Shown here in pieces: positions 14,782-22,793 of a stretch of DNA of 64,000 nt (positions are counted from its first letter, which is position 1; each line of letters begins with the position of its first letter). The stretch is from a virus. Position numbers and translations under genes: made by a program. The DNA lies in the IMG/VR virus record IMGVR_UViG_3300032286_000437, positions 1 through 64,000 of that record. One strand, written 5' to 3'. The notes under the pieces are model-generated. The model saw only the letters and a list, made by a program, of their open reading frames with translations, did not search any database and was not told the origin of the DNA.

Positions 14782-15648
14782 ATGAAATATATTATTGCAA
14801 ACGACGGTAACGTTACAGCGGTGGTTAGTGGTCAGGCTTATAACTTTAGCAAGGCCCACCCAAACTATAGTAAGTTAGTCAATCATCTTAAGAATAATAA
14901 TGTTGAGCATTTCGAAGCTTGCTACGATATTGTGTCGCATCTTAATTCTTATTGTGAGGGCTATGTGAATTGTGATAACGGTGTTCTGAATTGGGACGGT
15001 ATTAAGATGCCCAACATGTTCACCAGCACAATTCTGGATATGGTTAAGCAAGGTTTCCCTTTTGAGCCGATGCTTAACTTCCTTGATAATATGAGCCAGA
15101 ATCCTTCTGAACATGCTATCGTTGAATTGTTCGACTTCATGGAGAATAAGCATATGCCTATTACTATGGATGGACACTTCTTGGCATATAAGGCTGTTAA
15201 TCCTAATTTTAAGGATATTTACTCTGGCACGTTTGACAACTCGGTAGGTAGCGTATGCTCTGTGCCACGTAACCAAGTCGATGGTAATCGTGACAATGGT
15301 TGCGGCAAGGGATTGCACGTTGGGGCTATCGACTATGCTAAGTCTTATGGTGGTATTAATCTTGACGAGGATGGTGATAACGACGGTGGTAATCAGCTTA
15401 TGATTTGCAAGGTTAACCCCCGCGATGTTGTTAGCGTTCCTACGGATTGTAAGTTTCAAAAGCTTCGCACTTGTCGCTATGAAGTTGTGTCTAAGTTTGA
15501 TAGCGTCTTTGACAAGATCATCCATATGACAGAGCAGGATAAGTCTTATATGGCAACCAAGAGGCGTAACCGTGAATGGGTCGTTGAAGTTACCGCAAAG
15601 CTTGACAAGATCAATTCTGTTCTTAGTAAGAAGTTGATGAGTGTGTGA
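14782..15648 (+). CDS. rIIB: rIIB-like protein
   Basis: 288 residues, similar in length to T4 rIIB. It has the family core: an N-terminal beta segment, a helical region with PFEPMLNFLDNM, then MTMDGH-type ITMDGHFLAYKAV and GCGKGLHVGAIDYAKSYGG, followed by a CKVNPRDVVSVP strand. A clean ribosome site (CTAGGAGTAGAAT) precedes it. It is presumably the partner of rIIA in the same transcript. A terminator follows. Function in defence against host exclusion is inferred from T4. Confidence 0.88.
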   Translation: MKYIIANDGNVTAVVSGQAYNFSKAHPNYSKLVNHLKNNNVEHFEACYDIVSHLNSYCEGYVNCDNGVLNWDGIKMPNMFTSTILDMVKQGFPFEPMLNFLDNMSQNPSEHAIVELFDFMENKHMPITMDGHFLAYKAVNPNFKDIYSGTFDNSVGSVCSVPRNQVDGNRDNGCGKGLHVGAIDYAKSYGGINLDEDGDNDGGNQLMICKVNPRDVVSVPTDCKFQKLRTCRYEVVSKFDSVFDKIIHMTEQDKSYMATKRRNREWVVEVTAKLDKINSVLSKKLMSV

Positions 15649-15666
15649 TTGAATGTTTGAGAGTAT

Positions 15667-15696
15667 AACGGGGATGGGGAAACTCACCCCGTTTTG
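15667..15696 (+). terminator. rho-independent terminator
   Basis: AACGGGG (15667-15673) pairs with CCCCGTT (15687-15693), with extra pairing inside the loop, then TTTGC. It ends the rIIA-rIIB transcript. Confidence 0.75.
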
Positions 15697-15731
15697 CTCT
15701 TAATCGGTAGATTTCCCAAAGGAATTATGCA

Positions 15732-16856
15732 ATGAAAATTAGCAATGAAATTAAATTAGATTTTGACGATGTATTACTCGTTCCACACCGATCTCAGGCT
15801 GCATCAAGGGTCAGTGTGTTGCTTGATAAACAATATTCTTTTTATCATTCAGATCAGCACTGGAATGGTCTTCCAATAGCTGCTGCAAATATGGATACCA
15901 CTGGAACATTTTCTATGGCAAAATCTCTTGGGAAGTTTAACGCCATAACATGCCTACACAAACATTATGAAATAAAAGACTACATTGAAAATATCTCTAA
16001 TTTAAATACATTTTGGTATAGTATGGGCATCAAGAGTGATGATATAGATAAATTAACGAAGATATCTCAGCAACTAGATGCTGTTCCTAATATCTGTATT
16101 GATGTGGCCAATGGCTATACAGATAATTTCGTGAACTTTTGCAGCAAAGTTAGAGAGACTTTTGGTAATCGCCCTATCATAATGGCTGGCAATGTGTGTA
16201 CCCCAGAAATGGTACAAGAACTAATTCTTCATGGCGGTGTTGATATTGTTAAAATAGGAATTGGTCCCGGTTCAGCTTGTACAACAAGATTAAAAACTGG
16301 CGTTGGATATCCCCAACTTTCAGCTATAATAGAGTGTGGACATGCCGCTCACGGTTTAAAGAGCGAAGACAAGCGTATGGGATTGATTTGTGCAGATGGT
16401 GGCTGTAGGACTCCCGCAGACGTTGTAAAGGCTTTCGCGGCCAATGCAGACTTCGTGATGCTTGGTGGAATGCTTGCCGGTGCAGAAGAGTGTGAAGGCG
16501 AATGGGAGTACGAATATCGTAGTGCGATTGTTAATAATGATGGAACAACAAAATCAGAATGGTGGCAACCATTTGATCCCGGTTACAGTACAGAGACAAG
16601 AAAAAAGACACTAACATTTTATGGAATGAGTTCGCACAAGGCTCAAGAGAAGTATGGTGGTATTAAGAATTATAGAGCCAGCGAAGGTAGAACTTTATCA
16701 GTTCCATATAAAGGACATGCTTCAGATATTATGTTAGATATATTAGGTGGAATACGAAGTGCCTGTGCTTATGTCGGTGCAGACTCTTTAAAAGATTTAC
16801 CCAAGTGTGCTGAATTCATTCGTGTGAATAGGACTCATTTTGACAAGACTTTATAA
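15732..16856 (+). CDS. guaC: GMP reductase (IMPDH/GMPR family)
   Basis: 374 residues, a TIM barrel with no CBS domains. [14 protein letters not shown] opens the barrel; [20 protein letters not shown] holds catalytic Cys183. [16 protein letters not shown] and [15 protein letters not shown] follow, and [14 protein letters not shown] ends the sequence core, all closer to GMP reductase than to IMP dehydrogenase. It would convert GMP to IMP with NADPH, letting host guanine nucleotides feed adenine synthesis. That suits an AT-rich phage. It is slightly longer than bacterial GuaC (about 345). IMP dehydrogenase is the alternative. Confidence 0.85.
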   Translation: MKISNEIKLDFDDVLLVPHRSQAASRVSVLLDKQYSFYHSDQHWNGLPIAAANMDTTGTFSMAKSLGKFNAITCLHKHYEIKDYIENISNLNTFWYSMGIKSDDIDKLTKISQQLDAVPNICIDVANGYTDNFVNFCSKVRETFGNRPIIMAGNVCTPEMVQELILHGGVDIVKIGIGPGSACTTRLKTGVGYPQLSAIIECGHAAHGLKSEDKRMGLICADGGCRTPADVVKAFAANADFVMLGGMLAGAEECEGEWEYEYRSAIVNNDGTTKSEWWQPFDPGYSTETRKKTLTFYGMSSHKAQEKYGGIKNYRASEGRTLSVPYKGHASDIMLDILGGIRSACAYVGADSLKDLPKCAEFIRVNRTHFDKTL

Positions 16857-17017
16857 TGTCAGCAATAATTATTAGTATTATGATCTCAACAACTCTATAC
16901 ATGATAAACTCAATATCATGTTTTATACAGGGAGATTATTCTCACTCATTAATGTGGGCTGGATATTCATTTGCAAATTTAGGATTATTGTGGTATGAAT
17001 TTATCAAATTGGGATAA
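16856..17017 (+). CDS. small membrane protein (53 aa)
   Basis: A 53-codon frame starts in a TAATG overlap with the GMP reductase stop and runs 23 bases into the dCMP deaminase gene. Two hydrophobic stretches are present (IIISIMISTTLYMI and MWAGYSFANLGLLWYEF), so two membrane helices are likely. It fills an otherwise empty gap, which supports it. Function unknown. Confidence 0.6.
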   Translation: MSAIIISIMISTTLYMINSISCFIQGDYSHSLMWAGYSFANLGLLWYEFIKLG

Positions 17018-17441
17018 GAGGTTTTTAGAGTTAGCGGAACTGGTATCATCTTGGTCAAAAGACCCATCAACAAAAGTTGGGTCAGTTATAGTTGATAATC
17101 AAAACATCATTGTTTCTGTTGGATTTAATGGCTTCCCAAAAGGTATAGAAGATAACGATAGATTGAATCACCGCGATTCAAAATATCAAATTATAGTTCA
17201 TGCTGAAAACAATGCGTTAATGTTTGCTAAACGTCCTTTGGATGGTTGTACAATATATACTTATCCCTTTATGCCATGCCCAAGATGTGCCGGTATGATT
17301 ATTCAGTCTGGAATTAAAAGAGTGGTTTCATATAAGAACACAATAGACAGAATGAGATGGGAGCTTGATTTCTCAATATCAAGAGAGTTATTCAATGAAG
17401 CTAACATACAACTGGAAGAGTGGGAAAATGGAAGAGAATAA
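16995..17441 (+). CDS. dCMP deaminase
   Basis: 148 residues. The zinc site is complete: HAE at 69-71 and PCPRC at 94-98 (Cys95, Cys98). The N-terminal STKVGSVIVDNQN and GFNGFPKGIED are typical of deoxycytidylate deaminases. It produces dUMP for ThyX. The next small gene overlaps its end by 14 bases. Confidence 0.92.
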   Translation: MNLSNWDKRFLELAELVSSWSKDPSTKVGSVIVDNQNIIVSVGFNGFPKGIEDNDRLNHRDSKYQIIVHAENNALMFAKRPLDGCTIYTYPFMPCPRCAGMIIQSGIKRVVSYKNTIDRMRWELDFSISRELFNEANIQLEEWENGRE

Positions 17442-17637
17442 ACAAGACATTGATGATATGTTGCAATTAATTAATGAGTGCATCAAGAATAATAATCTAA
17501 CCTTTGTTGCTACTCTAATTTGCAAACTACAAAAAGATTACGAAGATATAGCTAAGTTAAGTACCGATAATAATTATTCACCGACATGGACTCACAGACA
17601 AGTTTTAGATTATATAACGTATGAACAAAAATTTTAA
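17428..17637 (+). CDS. hypothetical protein (69 aa)
   Basis: The start at 17428 (Met-Glu-Glu-Asn) overlaps the end of the deaminase gene; a longer version from 17365 would overlap by 77 bases. Acidic helical N-terminus (DIDDMLQLINECI), then a Trp/His C-terminus (SPTWTHRQVLDYI). Not recognised. Confidence 0.6.
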   Translation: MEENKQDIDDMLQLINECIKNNNLTFVATLICKLQKDYEDIAKLSTDNNYSPTWTHRQVLDYITYEQKF

Positions 17638-17666
17638 TTGCACACCTAGCACAAACATGCTATAAT
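17638..17666 (+). promoter_or_regulatory. sigma70-type promoter
   Basis: TTGCAC (17638-17643), a 17-base spacer and a perfect TATAAT (17661-17666), 24 bases before the ATG at 17691. Confidence 0.75.
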
Positions 17667-17690
17667 ACGATAGAAACCAAAGGAGAAATT

Positions 17691-17858
17691 ATGAAGAACT
17701 ATGAAGCTATTAAAGATATGGCGGCGGCACATCTAGAAAATGTTAAGCGTAAGATTGCTGAGATTAATGCTCAGAAGCAAGTAATAGAAGAAGAGATTGC
17801 AAAGCTCGTTCAGTATTATGAGACAAATCTTAAAGAGTTAAACGACGATTCTGTTTGA
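17691..17858 (+). CDS. small coiled-coil protein (55 aa)
   Basis: A 55-codon frame with a textbook ribosome site (AAAGGAGAAATT) and its own promoter. The product is one long charged helix with heptad-like spacing (HLENVKRKIAEINAQ, VIEEEIAKLVQYYE). It probably oligomerises or binds a partner. Its codons are relatively G/C rich, as in the rII genes. No family assigned. Confidence 0.75.
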   Translation: MKNYEAIKDMAAAHLENVKRKIAEINAQKQVIEEEIAKLVQYYETNLKELNDDSV

Positions 17859-17897
17859 GGTTGATTAATTTAATTTAGTACCTATTAGGAGTTTATT

Positions 17898-18215
17898 ATG
17901 AACAATAGTCAGTTTTTTGAGAAGTTGGAAAATGTTGCCTGTGCGTACCATTGGGACGTTGATGGTAATAAGGTTTTTGCTGAAATCCAAAGTGGTCGAT
18001 TCAAGGGATGCACCCTTAATCCAATTACCGCTCTAGCTCATAAGGCTGGGTTTGGATTATTTAAAAACAATAGAGAGTCTACAGAATTTGCTGCAAGGCT
18101 TCTGGGTATCTCTCGTAGGCAGGCTCGCCATATTTATAGTGCCACGCTAGGCACCCATAACCGTGGTAATACACAGGTAGTTCGTGGTAGAATTCGTTCA
18201 GCATTGGAGGTATGA
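17898..18215 (+). CDS. conserved phage protein with HTH-like segment (105 aa)
   Basis: TAGGAGTTTATT precedes the ATG. The N-terminal half is a Trp-containing alpha/beta part (YHWDVDGNKVFAEI); CTLNPITALAHKAG follows. The segment AARLLGISRRQARHIYSA has the shape of a helix-turn-helix. The C-terminus is basic. It precedes the SSB gene by four bases and may bind nucleic acid. Similar proteins occur in large phages without a known role. Confidence 0.65.
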   Translation: MNNSQFFEKLENVACAYHWDVDGNKVFAEIQSGRFKGCTLNPITALAHKAGFGLFKNNRESTEFAARLLGISRRQARHIYSATLGTHNRGNTQVVRGRIRSALEV

Positions 18216-18219
18216 TAGT

Positions 18220-18555
18220 ATGAATATTAATACATGGCTAGGTTGTGGTCGTTTGACAAAGGATGCAGAACACAGCGTCACCCAGAAGGGCACGACGATG
18301 GCTAAGTTTAGAATGGCTGTTAATGACAGACGAGATGACAAGCCATTGTTTTTGAATGTTCTTTGTTTTGGCAAAATGGCTGATGCTCTCAAGGATCATC
18401 TTACAAAGGGTCGTTTGGTCGGAGTTCAAGGAAAGATTAAAATCGATGACTATCAGGATAAGGAAGGTGTCACTAGGAATTCAGTATGCGTAATGGCAGA
18501 CGAAATTTCTCTTGGACCGTCTAATACTGCACAGCAAGACGATACTAAAGAATGA
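18220..18555 (+). CDS. ssb: single-stranded DNA-binding protein
   Basis: 111 residues, an OB fold of bacterial SSB type: GCGRLTKDAEHSV, AKFRMAVNDRR, LFLNVLCFGKMADALKDHL and GRLVGVQGKIKI. The C-terminus ends in an acidic tail (QQDDTKE), though without the usual Phe. The start at 18220 follows GGAGGTATGATAGT. It coats single-stranded DNA in replication. A second SSB-like gene is at 55566. Confidence 0.92.
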   Translation: MNINTWLGCGRLTKDAEHSVTQKGTTMAKFRMAVNDRRDDKPLFLNVLCFGKMADALKDHLTKGRLVGVQGKIKIDDYQDKEGVTRNSVCVMADEISLGPSNTAQQDDTKE

Positions 18556-18584
18556 ACTGATCTTACTAAATGATTTGTGAAAAG

Positions 18585-18623
18585 ATGGCCCGATTGGCGT
18601 AATGCTGTCGGGCCATTTTTTTT
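18585..18623 (+). terminator. strong rho-independent terminator
   Basis: A perfect 9-bp stem, ATGGCCCGA (18585-18593) with TCGGGCCAT (18608-18616), is followed by eight T. It overlaps the start of the following promoter module. Confidence 0.92.
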
Positions 18624-18663
18624 CAAGTCTATCCCTTGACAATGACGAAAGAAGTAGTAGAAT
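18621..18663 (+). promoter_or_regulatory. promoter module, copy 2
   Basis: TTTCAAGTCT (18621-18630), TTGACA (18636-18641), a 16-base spacer and TAGAAT (18658-18663), identical in layout to 12561-12603. The downstream leader shares AGCACTTT and AGGATA before the ATG at 18701. Confidence 0.85.
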
Positions 18664-18700
18664 GATCTTCATTCCAGCAGCACTTTATAGGATACAAGAC

Positions 18701-19075
18701 ATGAACCCTCAACCAGATCCATCAGTCGGAGTTTACGTTGCTTTTTTAGTTATGGTAATTATGGCGTTCTTTGTAGGCCAGTCTTTTGCAGACACAAAGA
18801 AAAGAGGATCTACTAATACTAATTACGATCTATTTACTCTCGGCTATTATGAACAGCCATCGTCACCAACTGTCATTGTTAATCAGCAATCTAACGATAA
18901 TGGAATTGCTAATTTTGAATCACAACAACTTTATCTAGACTGTGTAGATACAATGGTTTCTTTAGGTTACAAAAAGACATTAGCCAAGAAACGTGCAAAG
19001 CTTATATTCAGCACACATAAGCCCCAGCCTTCAACGGTGCAAGAATTCCTCAATATTGTTTTATCAAGACCATGA
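18701..19075 (+). CDS. membrane protein with RuvA C-terminal-like domain (124 aa)
   Basis: The ATG at 18701 lies after the promoter module and TATAGGATACAAGAC; longer in-frame starts fall in the promoter and terminator. Residues about 8-26 form a membrane helix (YVAFLVMVIMAFFVGQ). A polar linker leads to a C-terminal three-helix segment with DTMVSLGYKKTLAKKRAK, like the RuvA C-terminal domain that binds AAA+ motors. Its strong, rIIA-like promoter suggests an abundant early membrane protein. Confidence 0.65.
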   Translation: MNPQPDPSVGVYVAFLVMVIMAFFVGQSFADTKKRGSTNTNYDLFTLGYYEQPSSPTVIVNQQSNDNGIANFESQQLYLDCVDTMVSLGYKKTLAKKRAKLIFSTHKPQPSTVQEFLNIVLSRP

Positions 19076-19485
19076 ATATAATCGAACAATCTGTAGGTAT
19101 AGCAATAACATTGCTTCCCAAAGTAAAAATGAATAGAAATACTAAAAACAAATTTTTTCATTTTGCTTTTGGATACAAAAAGAATAAACTACTTGCTATA
19201 GGTCAAAATAATCCAGAGAAAACCCACACACAAGCACTCGTTCTTGCCCAAAGATTCAATCTTCAAAATGAATACCCCTATCTTCACGCCGAAACAGATT
19301 TAATTTCTAGATTGTGGGGTAAGCATTACGTTGACAGTAGCTTGAAAATGGTTATTGTTAGACTAAATAAGCGTGGACAATTAAGGTGCAGTAAGCCATG
19401 CGAAAGGTGTGATCTAATTATTCGTTCTTTAGGACTTAACAAAGTATGGTGGAGTACCGAAAATGGATTCAATGAGCAGACTTAA
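19072..19485 (+). CDS. CDA-fold zinc deaminase
   Basis: 137 residues, ATGA-coupled to the preceding gene. A cytidine-deaminase-like zinc site is visible: HAE at 72-74 and PCERC at 109-113. The segment lacks the features of the dCMP deaminase at 16995 and is a different branch. The substrate may be a free nucleoside, a nucleotide or a base in nucleic acid. It precedes a 2-deoxyribosyltransferase-like gene, which suggests nucleotide metabolism. Confidence 0.75.
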   Translation: MNIIEQSVGIAITLLPKVKMNRNTKNKFFHFAFGYKKNKLLAIGQNNPEKTHTQALVLAQRFNLQNEYPYLHAETDLISRLWGKHYVDSSLKMVIVRLNKRGQLRCSKPCERCDLIIRSLGLNKVWWSTENGFNEQT

Positions 19486-19999
19486 AAACACACAAACATA
19501 TCTAGTAGGTGCTATGGATAGAGTACCTGACAACGGAATAACTTGGAGAGAAAGTATTACGCCAACTCTAGAGCAGATTGGTGTTAATGTTATTAATCCA
19601 TGTTTAAAACCTATTGCGAACGCATTAGAGAACGATGAATCTAGATATTGGATTGAGTATTATAAAGAAACGGGCCAATACGACAAGATCAAAAAGTATT
19701 ACTCAGTTATAAGATGCTCAGATTTAAGATGCGTAGACGTATCAGATTTCATAATAGCACACATTGACCTAAACGTTCACGCTTGTGGAACATACGAAGA
19801 AATTGTAACTGCAAATAGGCAAAAAAAGCCAGTATTAGTGTGGTGTGAGCAGGGTAAATCAAAAGCCCCCAACTGGCTATTTTTTATGTTACCTCATGAA
19901 CATATCTTTGGTAATTCAGAAGACTTGATAGCATATCTCCATAACATTAATAATTCAACAGATATAGAACATTTAGGAAGGTGGATTTTCTTTTCATGA
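19463..19999 (+). CDS. nucleoside 2-deoxyribosyltransferase-like protein
   Basis: 178 residues. The opening TYLVGAMDRVPDNGITWRE resembles the nucleotide-binding start of this fold. RCSDLRCVDVSDFIIAHID and CGTYEEIVTANRQKKPVLV match the central motif, where the Glu is the expected nucleophile. Such enzymes exchange or hydrolyse bases on deoxynucleosides; phage relatives often have no proven activity. A second in-frame ATG at 19472 is possible. It overlaps the genes on both sides. Confidence 0.7.
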   Translation: MDSMSRLKNTQTYLVGAMDRVPDNGITWRESITPTLEQIGVNVINPCLKPIANALENDESRYWIEYYKETGQYDKIKKYYSVIRCSDLRCVDVSDFIIAHIDLNVHACGTYEEIVTANRQKKPVLVWCEQGKSKAPNWLFFMLPHEHIFGNSEDLIAYLHNINNSTDIEHLGRWIFFS

Positions 20000-20907
20000 A
20001 CACGGACTTCCCAGAGTATTTATTTGTACCAAAAAATCAAGGAATATATAATCACTGCGTAGATCAAGGAGCAAAGATAGCTTCAACAAAAACTATTTTA
20101 TTTTGTGGCATTGCTCGTAATGTTGAAAAAAACTTACAGAGAAATATAGACTGTATGCGTAGAACCGGTAGTCTATTTAAAGATTATCGTATTTTTATAT
20201 ACGAAAATGACTCATCAGATAATACTGCTCAAGTTTTAATGGACAATAGATCTAGTCAATTTATGTATTTGTCTGAGAAAAGAATGGACCAAGACTATCA
20301 AGCTAAAATAAAATCTGGCGAGGATATGTGGCATTACAATAGGTGCATAGTCTTGTCGGAGTGTCGAAACAAATACCTACAATACATTGAACATTCAGAT
20401 ACACAATTTGATTATGTTTGTATATTAGACTTGGATCTTAAAGGCGGTTGGTCTTACGATGGTGTAAAACATGCTATATTTACACTGGAACGTGATCCGT
20501 TAAATGCCTGCGTGTCTGCCTATGGAGTGTTAGCAGAAAAGGACGGCAATGACTTATTAGAGCAGCATAAAGTTAGTAATTATATTATGTACGACTCTTT
20601 TGCCTTTAGACCTTTAGGATGGAATATAGGTCTTCATATGATGAGTACCCCGATGTTTAATCATATCAAAGTTCAGCGTGGAGATGAGCCAATTGAGGTA
20701 GATTCTAATTTTGGTGGAATGGCAATATATAAAACCCAGGCGTTTAAAAACAAAACTTATGAAACCAAAAAATGGTTAGAAGGATTTGTAGATTCCGAAC
20801 ATATAGTAATGCATCGAAAAATGAAAAAAGAAGGATGGAAAATACTAATTGATCCTAGTATGATTGTTTCATACTGTCCTCATAAATATTCAATAGGTGA
20901 AGAATGA
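19996..20907 (+). CDS. GT-A glycosyltransferase, GT69/CAP59-like
   Basis: Start at 19996 in an ATGA overlap. 303 residues. The N-terminal half has ILFCGIARNVEKNL, FIYENDSSDNT (about 68-77) and the metal site VCILDLDLKGGWS (about 141-153). That ENDS-x-D-x-T plus D-x-D layout resembles CAP59-type mannosyltransferases, otherwise fungal and bacterial. The C-terminus ends with a basic, His-rich stretch. It is ATGA-coupled to a GT4 gene. Confidence 0.7.
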   Translation: MNTDFPEYLFVPKNQGIYNHCVDQGAKIASTKTILFCGIARNVEKNLQRNIDCMRRTGSLFKDYRIFIYENDSSDNTAQVLMDNRSSQFMYLSEKRMDQDYQAKIKSGEDMWHYNRCIVLSECRNKYLQYIEHSDTQFDYVCILDLDLKGGWSYDGVKHAIFTLERDPLNACVSAYGVLAEKDGNDLLEQHKVSNYIMYDSFAFRPLGWNIGLHMMSTPMFNHIKVQRGDEPIEVDSNFGGMAIYKTQAFKNKTYETKKWLEGFVDSEHIVMHRKMKKEGWKILIDPSMIVSYCPHKYSIGEE

Positions 20908-21971
20908 TTAACGTAGTTAGCCCAATCAATCAACTTGGATATGGCATAACATCTTTAAACCTAGTAAAGTCTTTAGCCAAACAAACTCCTGTTTGCTTAT
21001 GGGTACTTGGTCAACCACAAGTAACAAATCAAGATGACGCTGATCTAATTTCAACATGTTTACAAAATAGAAATTATTTGGACTTTGATGCGCCCTGTAT
21101 TAAGATATGGCACCAGAATGACATGACTCAGTTCGCTGGTAGAGGCAAAAGAATCGGTTTCCCCATCTTTGAGTTGGATAAATTTAATGACCTAGAAAAA
21201 CACCATCTTAATTCATTAGATTCAATATTTGTATGTTCACAATGGGCTAAAAATGTTGTATTGTCTAATATTGATATTAATTCAAATGATGTACATGTTA
21301 TACCTCTAGGTATTGATAAGAAAATATTTCAAAGTAATACTACAGACAATTCTGGGAAAACCATATTCTTAAATTGTGGTAAGTGGGAAGTTAGAAAAGG
21401 TCACGACATTCTATATAAGATATTTAACATGGCGTTTGAACCATCTGACAACGTAGAATTATGGATGCTTTGTGAGAATCCATTCTTAAGCCCAAATGAG
21501 CAAAAAGAGTGGCAAGATCTATATACTAAGTCTAAATTGGGGGATAAAATCAAGATATTTCCCCGTCAGCAAACTCAGGAAGAAGTGTATAATATCATGA
21601 GCAATTCAGATTGTGGAGTATTTCCATCTAGAGCAGAGGGCTGGAATTTAGAGCTATTAGAAATGATGGCCTGCGGAAAGCACGTTATAACAACGAATTA
21701 TTCAGCCCATACAGAATTTTGTACAAGAAACAACTCCAAGCTAGTCGATATTGAAAAGTCGGAACTTGCATACGACGGCAAGTGGTTTCATGGTAAGTGT
21801 GGTAATTGGGCCAAAATTGACAATAACGCTATAGATCAATTTGTAAATCATTTAAGAGATATCCACCTCATGAAACAGGCTCAAAATCTAACCCCAAATC
21901 TAGAGGGTATTAAAACTGGTGAATATTATAATTGGGATCATTCAGCGAGGTTGGTGCTATCTAATGTTTAA
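20904..21971 (+). CDS. GT4-family glycosyltransferase
   Basis: 355 residues, GT-B fold. The N-terminal domain begins VVSPINQLGYGI; the C-terminal domain has FLNCGKWEVRKGHDIL, then SRAEGWNLELLEMMACGKHVITT, the E-x7-E donor-binding motif of GT4. It would move a sugar from a nucleotide donor. It forms a two-gene glycan unit with the preceding gene. Confidence 0.85.
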   Translation: MINVVSPINQLGYGITSLNLVKSLAKQTPVCLWVLGQPQVTNQDDADLISTCLQNRNYLDFDAPCIKIWHQNDMTQFAGRGKRIGFPIFELDKFNDLEKHHLNSLDSIFVCSQWAKNVVLSNIDINSNDVHVIPLGIDKKIFQSNTTDNSGKTIFLNCGKWEVRKGHDILYKIFNMAFEPSDNVELWMLCENPFLSPNEQKEWQDLYTKSKLGDKIKIFPRQQTQEEVYNIMSNSDCGVFPSRAEGWNLELLEMMACGKHVITTNYSAHTEFCTRNNSKLVDIEKSELAYDGKWFHGKCGNWAKIDNNAIDQFVNHLRDIHLMKQAQNLTPNLEGIKTGEYYNWDHSARLVLSNV

Positions 21972-22347
21972 TTTCTTCAAAAAACCTAAATTAGAACCAG
22001 ATCTTGTTATTGAGCATAAGCACCTTGGTGAAATAGACAAGTTGCCATTAGCATCTATAACCTATTATATAGGGGCTGATCATAAGCCCATCATTGATAT
22101 CGGCCTTGAAGACTACAGCGCAGACGCTATAGACGCTCTGTGTAAGCTTCTAGACACGCTCTCTAACGAGAGCATCTACATAGAGACAATCAACATGCTG
22201 AAACAGGGATTAATCAAAGATCAGCAAGAAGAAGTTTTACTTACTATCTTTACCCATATAAGTCAACAGGCAAGATATAAAATAGCAAATTATCACAAGG
22301 AAAGCATAAAGGACGAGCCTTGCATTAAACCTTCCGACATGCTATGA
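21964..22347 (+). CDS. acidic hypothetical protein (127 aa)
   Basis: Start at 21964 overlaps the previous stop by eight bases, after GAGGTTGGTG. The N-terminus is short and basic (FNFFKKPK) and the rest acidic and mostly helical (LCKLLDTLSNESIYIETINML). Not recognised. It opens a small set leading to the sigma-like gene. Confidence 0.65.
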   Translation: MFNFFKKPKLEPDLVIEHKHLGEIDKLPLASITYYIGADHKPIIDIGLEDYSADAIDALCKLLDTLSNESIYIETINMLKQGLIKDQQEEVLLTIFTHISQQARYKIANYHKESIKDEPCIKPSDML

Positions 22348-22366
22348 TTAGCAAAGGAGTAGCTGG

Positions 22367-22792
22367 ATGCAAAAATTTACTAAGAAAATAGGTTGGCAGA
22401 AATATGAAGATTTTATCGAAAAACAACTATCATCACCCTTATTGACTACCATTTTTCAGAATTTAGCTATGCAGAGTATGCAAAGCTATGTAGAAGATGA
22501 AGAATTAGACGATGAGGAAGGTGACGCAATAACAAGCCCAAGTATTAATCCATTAGTTCCATTGACTAGTCAATTAATAGACGATGTAGCTATGCTATCT
22601 AGTTTTGATTGTTGGATTGGTCATACTAATTTCGATATTACTCCTAAGATTAAAGATAAGCTCAACCAAATCCCCGGCGTAGAATTACTGAAGATTTGTA
22701 GCAGATATAGATTTTTTATTGGCGTAGGCCAAATGTTTGATTTTACAGAAGTTAGAAATACAATTGAAGAACAAATTATTAAAGGAGATTGA
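22367..22792 (+). CDS. conserved phage protein (141 aa)
   Basis: AAAGGAGTAGCTGG precedes the ATG. A helical N-terminal half with an acidic stretch (EDEELDDEEGD) is followed by a C-terminal alpha/beta module: CWIGHTNFDIT, then PGVELLKICSRYRFFIGVGQMFDF. This module is reminiscent of small proteins in T4-related phages. No function is known to me. It ends two bases before the sigma-like gene. Confidence 0.65.
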   Translation: MQKFTKKIGWQKYEDFIEKQLSSPLLTTIFQNLAMQSMQSYVEDEELDDEEGDAITSPSINPLVPLTSQLIDDVAMLSSFDCWIGHTNFDITPKIKDKLNQIPGVELLKICSRYRFFIGVGQMFDFTEVRNTIEEQIIKGD

Positions 22793-22793
22793 T

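Noticed and set aside
12614-15687. Minus-strand and alternate-frame ORFs inside rIIA/rIIB
   Set aside because: They are shadows of strongly conserved rII reading frames with matching ribosome sites; none has a recognisable domain.
15732-16856. Z-genome (2-aminoadenine) pathway
   Set aside because: GMP reductase supplies IMP, but no PurZ-like adenylosuccinate synthetase or dATP-specific hydrolase is present in the window.
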